Source: Penelope pileata
Taxonomy: Eukaryota > Chordata > Aves > Galliformes > Cracidae
Length of the DNA: 64,000 bases
Assembly (NCBI GenBank): GCA_013396635.1
Contig: WBMW01001303.1
Span: 183,677-247,676 of the forward strand
Reading direction: 5' to 3'
Positions 10,915 to 23,310 of this stretch are shown here, piece by piece. The number at the start of each line of letters is the position of its first letter. Position 1 is the stretch's first letter. Both the position numbers and the translations under genes were made by a program. The notes beneath the pieces were generated by a model. That model was given only the letters and a program-made list of their open reading frames with translations, did not search any database and was not told the origin of the DNA.

Positions 10915-11430
10915 GCAATCAGAGCAGGGAGGCTGACAAGGAGCTCTGGAGGTACCCATCCTCCTGCTCCAGCAGCATCAGTGGCAGCAGACGGCTCAGG
11001 CCTCTGTCCACCTGCATTTTGAGCACATCTCTTCCAGGATGGAGACCCCACAGCTTCTCCAGGCAACACACTCCAGTGCTTGACCACACTCACAACAAAA
11101 AGTTTTTCCTTATGCCCTGGCAGGACAACCACCTCCCTCTAGCTGATGGCCATGCTCTTCCCAGCGCAGCCCAGGGTGCTGCTGGCTCTTTCATAGCAGT
11201 AGCACTGCTGGCTCATCCTCAGCCTGCTGCCCACCAGGAAGCCTGGGTCTCTCTGCAGAGCTGCAGCACGACCTGCGAGCTCACCAAGGTGCACCAGCAC
11301 ATCCCATCAGCCAGGTCAGTAACAAAGACATTAATCAGGGTTGGCTCAATGCCACCTGTATGTCCGCTGGTCACAGAACCAAGCAATGAGCTGAGTGAGC
11401 AGGTCACCATGTGCAGGAGAGTGGAAAGAG
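10915..11430 (-). mobile_element. CR1 LINE, older internally deleted copy
   Basis: Reverse-complement CR1. Landmarks include CAGGATGGAGACCCCACAG, CTCCAGTGCTTGACCACACT, ACCTCCCTCTAGCTGATGGC, CTGGCTCATCC and TCAGTAACAAAGACATTA, in CR1 order. Against the CR1 consensus I recall, the roughly 300-400 bases between the 'ttccttatg' and 'acctccctc' landmarks are absent, with the join near 11110-11130. A second gap lies near 11275-11320. More diverged than the copy at 5746-6450. Edges are approximate; a degraded start may reach 10790. No coding capacity. Confidence 0.85.
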
Positions 11431-12840
11431 AACATTTTAAGTAAATGAATTCTGAGCATTTAACTCAAATGGACAAGACAGGAGCTCTTTTCTGCTGCAA
11501 GATGTACGCGTTCTGTCCAAATACCACTTGAGAAATTTCACATTAACTTGGCCAAGAAGTTTGGAAGCTCCAAGACATCAGCAGTTTGCACCTTACCACA
11601 TATCCTCTCAACCTTGTTCATGCATATTTCATGCTAACAGCTGTATCTGACGTGTTTCTTCCTACCAATGCAGTACTTTGTGTTTACATTGCAGGTTTGG
11701 GATTCCACAAGCAATCTTTCAGAGGCTGACCCTCAAACATTAGCGCTTCTGCAAAATTAATGAAAGAAACACACTCTCGGGCTTCTAATTCTTTTTGTCT
11801 CTGCTCAGAGCAACGTTTCCAATTACTGTCTCAAAGTTCCGAACAAAATGTTGGCTTTACGAAGCCTGTATCCAGAACTGTGGCATATTTTGCAGTACTG
11901 TTGTTTTTCTACCCTTCTGGAAGGCTGCCCATGGAAGCCTGTAAAATGTCACCACAAGTATTTCCAACACAAGTGGGAAAAGCAGACTTCCAAGAGTTTC
12001 AGCAATGTAGTATTTTCCCTCTGAAGAAAACTGCTGCCATAGTAATCCTGGCTCTGTCCTTCCCTTCTCCAAATCTTTTCTGGCCAATGGTCCCAGACCA
12101 CGAACTTTGCCATGAGACGAGGGGGGTAGTACACATAGTTAAAATATCCAATACCCATGGTTACTTTGCAATATCCATATACCGAGCTTCAGAAGCACAA
12201 GCAGAGCTTTACAACCACTGAGGGAAGGGCAGAGCACTTGTGTGGTCCGCGGTCCTCCCACCAGGAAGGGCCATATTTTTCCAAATCTTGCACATGGTAT
12301 ATGGATATTACCCAGACAAATGAGCTGAAGTACATTGAAGTATATGGGGACAGCATTTGAAATGGGGCAGACATATCACTGATATTTTTAAAAAGTTTAC
12401 ATAGCTTTCATGCTGCTAGCAAAGGGAAGTTTTCCCCAGTGCCCTGAAATCCATCTCTATTTGCCAGCAGAGACTGAGACAGCAGATGACCTGCAGTAGT
12501 CCTGACTTGTCCTGTTCACTTCCACAAATAAGTGGTGCAATTTAAAAGCAACTTTTCCAGCTGCACTCTGACACAAACCATTATTTTCCTACCCAGCCAA
12601 AACTGTGCACAATGCCTGACTGCCACCTAAATCATCACCTCTGTTTATTTACTAAATTTTGCTAGCTACTACTTACAGCATTTCAACCCATTTGTTAGGT
12701 CATCTGCTGTTTTGACAGCTAGGTTCAATGACAAAGCTCCAGAAATCCAGTTCTTAAATCAACCCTTCTCTGTTCCAGAATGCACAACAAGCTTCTCCAC
12801 ATTACAGGCCCCATCAGCACTAATTACTCAGGCTGATTTT
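11431..12840. other. Unique non-coding DNA, no gene seen
   Basis: Unique mixed to AT-rich DNA without simple repeats. A 153-codon plus frame at 11760-12221 overlaps minus frames of 76 and 69 codons, and I recognise nothing in it. Bases 12600-12740 have a high-complexity, enhancer-like texture with a TTTTGACAGCTAG core. Confidence 0.4.
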
Positions 12841-13740
12841 GAATCCTCCACTCACCCACCTCCGGTGCCCCCAGCCCGGTGACTTCAGGAGCTGCTCGTG
12901 TCCTCTGCCAGTGTCACATCTCTCCTCTCCCCTTCTGCTCAGCTCCCCATGCCCCTGCCCATTCTCCTCCCACGTTCCAGCAGCTGCTCCCCACTGCAGG
13001 AGCAGGTCACATCACAGCTCAGGCGCAGTGCGCAGCACCAGAATTGCTCCACTGACGTGCTCCGCCATGCCCCGGTCAGTGCTAGAGCTCCAACTTGCAG
13101 CTGGCCTGGGCACCCTGCAGCTCCTGCCCCAACACGTCACCTGCACCCAGCTCCTCTGCCAGCAGCAATGTTCGCAAAGCCTGCAGGCACCATTTAAACC
13201 CCTTTCTGAAGCTTCTAGCATGTTCAACAATTTAATTCTGTAATGTTTTCTATTTTAAAAATTTCAGTTTTCTGAGAATTCTGAACACCTGACCACTCCT
13301 CCTGTTCAGCCTCTGTAGCCGGGGACCGCTGCTGTGCTGGCTGCCTTGTTGCAGCCATAACACCTGCCCAACAGCAGTGCACTTCTGAACCCAGAGCCCA
13401 TGCCTCATTCTTGTCCCTCTGTCACACGCAGCCACTTCCAGATTTTCAAGGAGTTCTTCCTTCACGAGGAACAGCTGACAAACGCAGGTGCATGTCGTGG
13501 CAGTGCTGTTTCCTTAACAGCTCCATCCCCTGCCCACAGCTGGGGCCAGGAGCCATGCCCGTGCCTCAGTGCACATGCAGGGATGTGCATGTGGGCTCCA
13601 CAACAGAGTGATCCTTCTGGGGCAGCTCAGGCTGTGCAGGCATTATCAGAGCTGTGTGACCTGCTGCTCGGGAGAGCTTCACCCCACAGCCACCCGCAGC
13701 CCCCAGGAACACCCGCAGGTGTTGGGCAGTGCTGTTAAGG
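12841..13740. other. GC-rich, no gene seen
   Basis: GC-rich, pyrimidine-rich at 12850-13000 and CTGCAG-rich afterwards. Overlapping frames up to 134 codons occur, none recognisable. An AT-rich interruption at 13225-13280 is short. Confidence 0.45.
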
Positions 13741-14640
13741 GGACTGACCTAAGGAAATCAGCATTTCTGTTTAAAATTCTGCAGCAGTTACCAAGAGCTT
13801 TTTCCCCTGTGTGGGGAGCTTTAAACTCCACTTTGTTCTACTTCAAAGTTTTTCACTTGGCCATATGAAAGTTAAACAGTGATAAGGGAAAGGACGTTGG
13901 AATTAAAACCGCAAAAGTCTCATTGCTGTAATCTCCTCTGGCCATCTATAATGAGCAAAGAGTGGTAAAGAAAGCACGTCTGCTAGAGCAGGTAATCCCC
14001 AAAAATATAAATACTGAAATGTGCACTTTCCTGAGCTAGAAGCAAGGATTAGGAGCACTTGCTATGTGCGGAATGAAGGGTCTGGATCGAGCTCCTATGC
14101 TGAATGAGTAACGCTGGGAGGGGAGAAACCTGCCCTAAAGCTTTGCAGCCAAGGACAGTTCTGATGTTTGTTAGGCTTATGTTCCAAAAGCATTAGAAGA
14201 GCTCCAGCACCTATTGCATCAATGCTCAGGGTTTCTATCTGCCTCATACATTTACTCGGTGCTTCTGCTGTCACGACGACTTGTTTACATTCCCTTTGTT
14301 TCTCTCTCTTCTCTCCCAATTATTGCTTTTTCAATCTGCTATCTGTGGGCTCACTTTAGTACTCAGGGGCTTACAAAGAGAATAACAGGCAGCTTGTTGC
14401 CATCTTCTGTGCTCACAGACTGAGGAATGGGGAACAGAGGGATGGGTAACCCTCACCCTAGGGAAAACGGTTGAGATAAACTCAAAAAGGAAATTGCACA
14501 GAAATGGATACCCCACCGTGCTGGGAAAGCCTGACTGCAGCAGGGAGGGCACAGCCACGCTGCTGGCCAAATGCACTGTGCATATCTTACTGATCAATTA
14601 CAAATAACTTGGTTAAGGGGGAGGGAAAAAAATGCTGAGT
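13741..14640. other. Unique DNA, possible element 13860-14060
   Basis: Mixed DNA. Bases 13860-14060 are AT-richer and high in complexity (GTTAAACAGTGATAAGGG, ATCTATAATGAGC). I see no gene. Confidence 0.3.
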
Positions 14641-16190
14641 TTCAGGAGACTCAGCAGTGATGAAGAGGAGGATGTTTGCCTGCTAAGCAGGGGTGCAGCC
14701 CATGAGCTGGGTACCACGGTGGGGATCCTGGCACCTCCCAGCATCTGTTAGCAGCAGGAGCAGCTGGGCAGCTGCTGCTCTGGGTGTGGGCAGCAGTGCC
14801 CCAAACACTGCTGAGACCACTAACAGAGGCCCCGGTGCCTGCCTTCAAACACCATAACTACAACCACCCTGGCTGTCCTGCATTCCAGTGATCCCTGCTG
14901 CACCGATGGCTGCAGACAGCACAAATCCCTCTCACAGCGCTGCACAGCTCTGTGCAGCAGCTGACACACGGTCCTGCCCTCAGCTCCACAGCATGGACTC
15001 AGCCCCTGCCCACACACAGGCTGAGCAGAGCACGCTCCCCTAACATGGAGCAACAATTCCAACGCTAATAAAGCATGTGGATATGAAAGTAAATGAGAAC
15101 ATGAGCAGCACAGCTCTGCAGCACACCTCCCCGAGGCTGCAGGCACACTGCTGCCAGCACCAGAGGCACCGCACTACATACACAGTGCAAGGAGCCAGAG
15201 CCCGGCCAGGAGCCAGGCAGCAGAACTAGGGAGGGCCCCGGTGCTCTCAGCAGTTTGCAGACAGCAGCACTACAGCCCACTGACAGAGCATGAACAGCAG
15301 CATCAGCACCAGGCTCTGGGGCACTCACACAGCGCAATACACAGTGCACGCCTCCTGCCCCAGGCAGAGGTCAGGGACGCTCATAACCAAAAGCAGCATA
15401 GAACAGCAGAACAGCTGGCTTTATCTCAGAGAAATAACTGCAGCTCCTAGTTACAGCCTGCTCAGTTATCTTCCACCATGTGCAAGTACTCCACAACAAG
15501 ACTTAGGCCAGTTAACTGGGTAAGTTATACCTTCAACATCACACAGCATACACTTCATGTGCATTTCTTCTGATGCATACACTTGGCTCTTTGCATGCAC
15601 TTTCCTTATGGGTTGCTGAAGAGCTTGTCATCAGAACTCTGATTTTCCCTTTGGCCATTTTGGATGTATGAGCACCACTTTAGCAGTCAGACAAGCTTTC
15701 TTCTGCACTTGTAGCCACACTATTTTAGGAAGAAACTGCCCACAGTGCAATCCTACCTGCTCCTCTTCATTGTAGCTGCTTGCTCAGATCTTCTCACAGA
15801 ACTGCTTGGGCATCTGACACAGACTAGGGAGCAAACACAATAGGCTGGACTCAAGCCCCTTAAAGGGTAGGTCACTGCTTAACAGGTTCATTTTTCGATG
15901 AAAGGGATTAGAAAGTGATCACACCCAGCTGTGCTGGCAGATTGGGATGATGATCAGCAGCTGGGAATGGGCAGAGCCCTCACCCCCCAAGCAGCTGTAG
16001 CCAGAGAGGATGGCTGTCCATAGCAGAAACTGCACAGTATTCTCTCTCTTTGCTGTTTTTATGGCATGCTTCATAACAGATGGATTAGAGACAGCCTTAT
16101 TTGTGTACAATTTCCAGCATTTGTACACAAATACAGCTCCTTGTACAAAGAAAACTACTCCCAAAACACTTGTATGAGAAACAAATCAAG
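14641..16190. other. Non-coding, no gene seen
   Basis: GC-rich 14641-15430, then unique mixed DNA. Frames up to 108 codons overlap on both strands. The segment 15540-15900 has an unusual TGCAT-rich texture and could be an unrecognised retroposon end, but I find no terminal repeats. Confidence 0.4.
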
Positions 16191-16204
16191 AAAAAAAAAA
16201 AAAA
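16191..16204. repeat. 14-base A run
   Basis: Uninterrupted run of 14 A. No polyadenylation signal-plus-gene-like sequence lies directly upstream, so I do not call a processed pseudogene. Confidence 0.9.
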
Positions 16205-16410
16205 GCCCTGGGAAATGTTTGCAAATACAACTTGTGAAGGATAAACGTGACAGCTTGACTGCCCAGGCAGCTGGTGGGATGCAGAGCACTTCTGCGTGCT
16301 GTCCTCACAGCCTCCAGGTGTCCCTGTTTGCTGGGCTGCGGGGAGCCTGGAGAGCCCCAGCAGCCAGAGGATGCAAAGCACAGCCCAGGGGAGGCTGTGT
16401 CCTTGCTAGG
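16205..16410. other. GC-rich spacer
   Basis: Becomes GC-rich and CTGCAG-like after the A run. I see no feature. Confidence 0.4.
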
Positions 16411-16665
16411 CAATAAATCTGTGCTGGCTAAATTGTCCGTGGGCAATTGCTTGTGTGATCAAACAGAAAGAGCAAGCCTCAAACTTCATGAGCTATTAGT
16501 AGCACTTTAATCATCTATACGCTGCAGATTGCAGAAGCCAGGTCTTTAGGAAGCCCATGTTTCATGAGGTACCGACTGTTGATCACTGCCATCGTGACTG
16601 GCCATCTGAAAAACCATAAGGTCAAAGCAAGCGCTATGGTTTCTTCTTCCAGCACCATCAGGTGA
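16411..16665. promoter_or_regulatory. Candidate conserved element
   Basis: High-complexity block with GGGCAATTGCTTGTG, CACTTTAATCATC and TGTTGATCACTGCC stretches, bounded by GC-rich DNA upstream. No open frame of note crosses it, which argues for non-coding constraint if it proves conserved. Function is inferred. Confidence 0.35.
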
Positions 16666-17000
16666 GCCAGCGAGGTCCAGTTCATGGCATGAGGTCCCTC
16701 TCTCTGTGCACCCGGCTTAGCCCACGGCTACAAGAAGGGAGGGAGCCTCAGCAGTAACGAAATCCCTGCACATGGGGGTAAGGCACAGCTGCAAAGGGAT
16801 AATATTTCTTTCCAGTGGTTACAGACCTCTTTATAACCTTTTTCAGTGAAGCTTAGGAGAGAAGGAGGTTTGTACAGCTCGTCTTTAAGATTCATCATTG
16901 ATGGTACTTTGGAGGGTGCAGAGCCCAGGAGCTACAGCGTCGGTGCTGCACTCCAGTTCCGAATTGCTCTTCAGCTTCACACGGTAAAACCAAAGCACTG
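16666..17000. other. Unique DNA, no gene seen
   Basis: Mixed composition with a short AT-rich patch near 16800-16850. I see no feature. Confidence 0.4.
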
Positions 17001-18280
17001 TTGTCTCCCCAGACTCTGAGGAAGCACTGCAGCCACGGAGCAGCAGAGAGCTGCAGCCGCCCCTCGCTGTGTGTGCTGTGTGCCCGCGGGGCCCAGCTGC
17101 TCTGCTGGGGAAATGCTGGGCCCAGCCCATGGCTGCGGGGCAGGGAGTGGTGCAGCATTCCATGTGCGTGCCCCAGGCTGGAGACAGCCAAGTGTGCCTA
17201 GGAATAGCCTCATTGCTTGGAAGTGGAGTGGTTTGTGCTCATCTGCTCTGTCCTCCACCAGCTCACGCCGAAGGCTGCCAGGGGAAATGTCTGCTCCCTC
17301 CGCACCAGCGGGCAAGGGGTGAGGGGAGCCCAGTGCCCCTGGGCAGCCCCAGGGCCGGTGGGTGGGCGAGCTGCGGGATAATGAGCAGAGCTGCGGGATA
17401 ACGAGCAGAACTGCAGGAATTGGCCTCTGTGGGCCTTGTTCTCCCCATAGCTGCCGACAGGAGCAGCAGGCGTTGCAGCCCGAGCCCCAGTGGCACCACG
17501 CACCTCAACATGGAAGGAAGGGGCTGAGGGGCAGCTGCTGGCAGCGGGCAGCCTGGGCCCATTTTGCAGACATCTTTCAGAATAACAGCGCTGGGCTGGC
17601 ACAGCGTCGTGGGGTTCAAACGCCTCTTCTGGAGCCCACAGCAGCCGCTGCCCGGGGCCGTGCCAGCACTCTGCAGCTCAGAGCCCCCGCGGAGATGGGG
17701 CTCCCACTGCTCCCAGCGCTGGGCCGCAGCCTCCGCTGGCAGCGCAGGGAAGAGGAGGTGGATTTCACACACAGGCTTAGAAAAAATGAAATGAGGAGGA
17801 GGCTGCAGCCAGCTGAAATGCTAACGTGACAGCTCTCCTTCTGTTCCCTGTTTGCAGGAAGCCCGAGCCGTGGGCTGCCACAGGACAGCGTCACGCAGCA
17901 CCTGGCTGTGTCACCAGCACAGAGCGGAGCAGCAGCCCTGGGTGGGGGGACACCCAGCCCCCCCATACACCCACCATCCCCAGGACCCCACGGGACCCAG
18001 TGGCTGCAGCCACCCTGCTCCCCCCACACGGGCTGCAGGCACAGCCCATGCACGAGGCCCCTGTGAGGGACACCTGCACCCAGGCAAAGCTGCCTGCCAC
18101 CAGGGCTGGGTCAGAAGCCCGAGGCTGCCCTGCTGCCCGCTGCTGAAGCTGGGCAGCGTGCACGTGTGCTCTGGTTCCGGGGATGGTAACTGCCTCTGCC
18201 CAGCACATGCTGTGTGTGGCTCAAATGCCCCGATAATGCTTCCTGGTCTGAAAGCTGCATGCACATTGCCAAGGAACTAG
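17001..18280. other. GC-rich, no gene seen
   Basis: GC-rich, CTGCAG-rich DNA with many mutually overlapping frames up to 169 codons on both strands. Their compositions are Ala/Pro/Gly/Arg-rich low complexity. I do not accept any as a gene. Confidence 0.5.
17368..17419. repeat. 20-bp tandem repeat, about 2.6 copies
   Basis: Units GAGCTGCGGGATAATGAGCA at 17368 and a one-base variant at 17388, then a partial, more diverged third copy. Confidence 0.85.
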
Positions 18281-19490
18281 CAAGGCATCCCAGGTAATTA
18301 CACTTCATAGAGTTTAATCAAGGAAGCCACGAACAGCACGAGCACTGAGGCATCCTGCAGGTGCATCGATCTCCACTGTGAAAGCCACATCTGTGTGCTG
18401 CACATGCAGAGAAACACAACGAGGGACTGCGGCTCGTGGCAGGAAGGCGGCTGGGATGGGCCTGGTAAATCAACGCGCAGACAGGCTGCTTTGTTCCTCT
18501 GAAACGAGTACAGAATGCCTCTCACCCCTCTCCCACTGTTTTGGGGGTTTTTTGGCCTTCAGAAGACACACACCTTCCTGTTTGACGGACACGTGTCTCC
18601 CGTTGGTAGCCAGAGAATTACTTTTTCTGCTCAGGAGGTTCAACAATTTTGTTCTCTAAAGCTGAAGCACTTCAGCAATCTGTTAATGCTTGTCACCGCA
18701 GTAGCTCAGAGGGTGACCAGGACCGCTGGTGTAAATTAGTGCACTCGGGACTTCACGTTTCATACAGAGCTGTAATTCAGGGGGAAGGCTGTCTAGACCC
18801 TGCAGCAAATCCCTCTTTTTCTGTCAAACTGTATTTACTGTAGAGAACAGAAAATGGCTTGCGTTTGCAGTAGGTTTGATGGTGTTTTTATGTGCATTTA
18901 CTGTATGTGTAACATGTGATCCTCAAACTAGCCCTGTGCGTGGGAAAAGGGTTGATCAAAGCACTGCAGCCCACGTCCAACACATTCCACCAGTGCCGTG
19001 TGTGGCCTCTGCAGAAGGCAGTCCTGCCGTGTGCTGGCACGGTTTGCAGTGTCAGTTCGTGGCTGCAGCTCCGGCACGGAGCCACGCATCGTGCCAAGCT
19101 GTGCCCCACAGAGCAGCCCAGCTGCAGCACCACCCGCGCCTTTCTGCTGGCTCCAATCGTGCATCCAGTGCTTCAGAGGAGCAAATATTTCCCTGAATGG
19201 AGACAAATTTTCGCTTCACTAAAACACTGTTGGTTGTAAGGGTGTTTCTTCCTTTCAGAGATGCTGAGGGAGGGCATCCCTGGCTCCAAAAACCAGAACG
19301 CTTCCAGGGCCCCAGAGCGTTCAGTGCTCACATTCCTGAGGCTGCATCTCCTCTTCCCTCTCCCCAAAGCCTGACAGCCCCGGGCCCTGTGCTGTCGAGT
19401 AGGGAAACAATAAAGCTACAACTCTTCTGCAGGGGGCTGCGCAGTTTCCACCTACCCGAATTACAGTCTGAACAGACAAATGCATACTCG
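18281..19490. other. Mixed unique DNA, no gene seen
   Basis: A small AT-rich patch at 18285-18330 has GGTAATTACACTTCATAG. Bases 18840-18920 are AT-rich. 18960-19170 and 19260-19450 are GC-richer. Overlapping frames occur without recognisable domains. Confidence 0.4.
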
Positions 19491-20420
19491 GATTTCCACA
19501 ACCTTATTTTTCAAAGCAAAGGTTTTCATGGGATTTAGCAGCTTCTGGATGCTCCAGCATTGCAACTGCATGCCCAGCTGTCTTCTCCACTGAATCAGTC
19601 CTAGAAAAAAGATGATTTGGCTGAAAATTCCTCTTACCATAAGGCAAGACAGACCAAAACCAATGCTTTAGTAAAAGAAATGATTGATATTTAGGTGTTT
19701 GGCATATTCATTAAATAACTTGAAAGGTCACCCTTTCAAACATTTGCAAACAAAATGCAGTAAGAGAACGTAGCTGCGCTCTACAGAGCATGCCAATAAG
19801 AAGGAGCTCACACAGTAGTAGTCTTTCATTTAAAAAGAACAAACAGAAAGATTTGTGCTTCTCTTATCTCTAATCCTTCCTTCTCTCTCCAGAGCTTTAG
19901 TCCAATTAGTTATTTCATATTAATCGTAGTCTGTGCTGTTCATGTTTTCCTATAGCATCTTTCCACAGCCCTGTGGCTGTGTCAAAGGCAATCAAACACA
20001 ACTGGTGCAAGCTCCTACATCCTAGCGAGGACAGAGCATTGGCTGCCGAGGAAGATCAAGAGTTACTTTTTATTTTTCCAAACAGCTTGCACATAGGGAG
20101 ATCTATTTCTGTAATTGCAGGTGTAAATCTGCCCCAAGGCTGATCTCTGTTTGGCCCAAATAGCTGGAGTCGGTGCAAATCTCCAGTCGTTTCTCAGCTG
20201 GATTTTTTGATGCTATATCTGAGGGGGATGGCTTATCCAATGGTAAAGAAATGTGGGATGTATATGATCATTTTCTGTGTACAGTTGGAGAGGCTACAAT
20301 GAAGTTATATACAATTATGAATGGTAGATTAAGGGTGAATAGGGAAAAACTAATCCTCCTCATAATACAAGAACAAGGAACATACAATTAAATTATCCAG
20401 CAGCAGTTTTAAAACAAACA
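19491..20420. promoter_or_regulatory. Large candidate conserved block
   Basis: About 900 bases of high-complexity DNA, the longest such block in the window. Notable stretches are CCAATTAGTTATTTCATATT at 19911, a CAAAGGCAATCAAACACAAC near 19984, CTGTAATTGCAGGTG near 20110 and an AT-rich tail at 20240-20395. A 72-codon plus frame at 20173-20391 is clean but short and unrecognised. The block could hold two or three separate enhancers. Conservation is inferred. Confidence 0.35.
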
Positions 20421-21230
20421 AAAGGAAGTAGACGCAATTACATTTCGGAAGTCATTGCCATAGAACGCATTGAAAAGCACAACGTGGGAATGTCTTCAGA
20501 AAAGAGGCAGGCAAATTCCTGGCAAAAAGGCTGTCAAGGGATGCTACACACAGAGGTGGGGGTAGAAGGCTCGGGAGCTGGGTAAGAGCTGCTATGTTCT
20601 CCTTCTTTCCTTTTGATGTTCCCAAATGGCCATTCCCTGAGTCAGGATGAGTCCTGCACCCATGGTGCAGCTGTGACCATTGCTCACCCAAAGCACCCGT
20701 GCGTGCTGCAGGCAATTATGTTGTGAATGTGGATTAATTCGCTGTCAGCAGGAGTCTGAGTATTTGTGAACACACACCCTGCCAAAGGGTCACCTCCACC
20801 TCGTAGCAAACCATGTCGTTCCTTGGACATCAAGCTTTTAAGTTTTGCCTTAGCATTCAATAACAATAAACAACCTCCTTTTGATTTCAGCTCCTCAGCA
20901 TTAATATGATTCAATTTTACCTCGTTTCAGTTGGAGCTCAAGTTCTTCAGAAAACAGCAAACGCCTCAGCTTGTGAAGGCTTTGATAGCCAGAGCACGTT
21001 CTTTGTTCCCGAGAAGTGACAGACCAACAGTGAATGTCAGAGGCAATAAAAGTTGTCCAATCTCATCGTCTTTAACGCAGACGTGTAACCCTATGGACAA
21101 GAGTGCATGTTACTCACCGCAGCCTTAACCTCCTCGGTCTTGATGTAGAGACACTAGCTTTCAGTCCACATTGCCAGCGACTGACAGGCAGGTCTTGAAA
21201 TTTTTCATCAGAGAGCATAATGGTGTCTGC
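20421..21230. other. Unique DNA, no gene seen
   Basis: Mixed-composition DNA without simple repeats. An enhancer-like patch at 20730-20760 carries GTGGATTAATTCGC. I see no gene. Confidence 0.35.
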
Positions 21231-21395
21231 AGAAGGCCAAACTCGGGAAGTCCTTAGCTACAGCTTTCATTTTATTGTCATCTCTTGTAAATTTGTCTCG
21301 CTAAGTCTCCATTAATGAGTTAGAGGCAAACACTCTTCAATAAAAAGTGAATTTGGCAGCAAGTAATTAACTGTAAAATCCTCAGGACATGCTGC
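21231..21395. promoter_or_regulatory. Compact AT-rich candidate element
   Basis: Compact block with TTCATTTTATTGTCATC, TCTCCATTAATGAGTTAG and AGCAAGTAATTAACTG cores. It ends where a 25-bp tandem duplication starts. Confidence 0.3.
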
Positions 21396-21419
21396 AAGAA
21401 AGATCCTCAGGACACGCTG
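21378..21419. repeat. Short tandem duplication, period 25 bp
   Basis: ATCCTCAGGACATGCTG at 21378 recurs at 21403 with one change (ACATG to ACACG). It sits on the edge of the AT-rich element. Confidence 0.75.
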
Positions 21420-22250
21420 TATTGGGCAAGATGCTGCACCCCAGTCCAAGGGAGTGTCCTAACATTCTTTACCAGATATGCCAAAAGTTTTTTAGGGACT
21501 CATTCTGAATTATCTGTTGAGTTTTGCTATGCTAGGACTTAAGACTCAGAGGTTGAAGGTATTAGCCAGCGACCTTCCCAGCTCTGCCAAGCCATTTCTC
21601 TATCAGAAGGTGATGGCACATCTTCTGCACTTCTGAAAGGCACATGGAGATGGGCGGATAAGCAGTGCTACTCCATAAAAATCTCTTAATTACTATTCTT
21701 CTGCTATCTTGAAAATGTCACACAAATGTCACTTTTCAATATAATAGTTACTTCCATCTAGGGATTGGATCACCTCTGTTCCTCAAGGTGAGCATAGCAA
21801 TGTTGCCTCTCCTCGTTGCTGAGATTGTAGTGCTGGCACTCAAAGTAAAAAGATACGCAAAGAAATTAGAGTTGAGTCCTTTGTCTCTCCTGGATCATAT
21901 TTTTTGTTTAACACAACTGAATTCTCTTGAGATGAAGCGATGGGTGTATCTCTCGGAAGAGCGAGACTGTCTTCCTTCTCCATTTCTGTCTTTGAGGGCC
22001 TGCTTGACAGCAGCGTCCTGTTCTCACTGGACACCAGGCACTGTGCCCCCTGAGCTCTTACTGATTGTGTATGTAGAGAACGCTGTGCTCTGTGGCATTT
22101 CCAGTATATGGTTAATATACGAGATGGGACAATGTTCCCTGCCAGTAGTATTGATAGCAGAGCAGATCCAGTTACGTTGAGGAGACCCAAAAAGGCACCA
22201 TGGTACTTCAAAAAACCACAATCTAGCCGGTACGGAGCTCCACGCTTCAG
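21420..22250. other. Unique DNA, no gene seen
   Basis: Mixed DNA. A 130-codon plus frame at 21788-22180 overlaps a 123-codon minus frame; neither is recognisable. Confidence 0.4.
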
Positions 22251-22520
22251 TGGTTATTTGCACTCCAAGTATTTAAATTCTGAATCCAAGGCAAATAATG
22301 CTAATCAAATAATTGCAGCAAAGAGATAGAAATGTGCCTTGTATTAATATGCCCAGAATCCTCATGTTTCCTACCAACAAATACCTGCAAGAAGCTAATC
22401 ACTTTAATACTGAAAGTAGCAAACTTTCTACAGTTCATCAAGTTAACCTTTCCCAATTTATTAATTTCACAATTACCTTTATTAAATGACCGTGTGTAGG
22501 TGCCGCAGCTGCACTAAAAT
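22251..22520. promoter_or_regulatory. AT-rich candidate element
   Basis: AT-rich with GCTAATCAAATAATTGC near 22300 and CAATTTATTAATTTCAC near 22454. It abuts a CpG-rich patch at 22535-22690, repeating the AT-rich/CpG-rich pairing seen near 2190-2860. Confidence 0.3.
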
Positions 22521-23310
22521 AAAATGAAACACACGGTGAGCGACACCCGGGCCCGCAGCGCCGCAGCACGGCAGCGCCCCGGGACACACGGAGCAGGGTT
22601 CCCCCCCCACCGCTGCTCGGGCACCCGGACATGTGAGGGGAAGCACCACGCGCTGCTGCCCAGCGAGGCTGCCTGCACCCTTCAGGAGCACTCTTACACC
22701 ACAGACGGCTTTTCAATGGACTCAAAGACTTTATGGTTTTGGTTGAAATATCAGGAAAAAAATCAAACAACTGCAAACTGTTTCCCATTTTGATCCTTCT
22801 TGGCCATAACAGGTTCAGAAGGGTTAAGCACCGAGCTGGTTTGGGGTAAATTCACCCGGTGTGCTGCACGCAGCTGGCACGGAGAGGCAGCACCGTGGAG
22901 CAGCAGCTCACGGCCAAGAGCAATGTGCTCTGCAAATACCAAACACGTGCCCTCTGGAGCTCTGCATACATGCCACAACAAGCTCTTCTCCTGGGAAACG
23001 TTCCCATGTTTATTTCACTCCTCCTAGTAACAAATTCAAATGCCTTTTTCTTCCCCCTACATCTTCTGCCTTCGCTTTTCAGCGTGTCGTGGAGCCTCGT
23101 GTGCTGCAGTGTCACCGCTGCGCCCGTCTGCAGGCACAGTCCCCCCTACAGGTCAGTGAAACCAACGGTGACATCAGTTTGCTGAATTCGGGACACAACA
23201 GGAAAGTCAAGAGGTCACGTCCAGGCGGGATCGCCGCTGTCCCCGTGCCACCCCGCTCCTTGCACTCGGGCTGCGCAGCGGTAGAAGCGCAGAAATCGAT
23301 TTGCAGAAAC
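22521..23310. other. GC-rich with CpG patch
   Basis: Bases 22535-22665 hold about 15 CpG by hand count. An AT-rich gap lies near 22700-22790, and 22800-23300 is mixed to GC-rich. Overlapping frames up to 152 codons occur, none recognisable. Confidence 0.4.

Noticed and set aside
15540..15900. Possible LTR or unknown retroposon end
   Set aside because: No matching direct terminal repeat, TG...CA ends or primer-binding site could be found in the window.
16191..16204. A14 run as a processed-pseudogene tail
   Set aside because: No mRNA-like sequence upstream and no target-site duplication seen.
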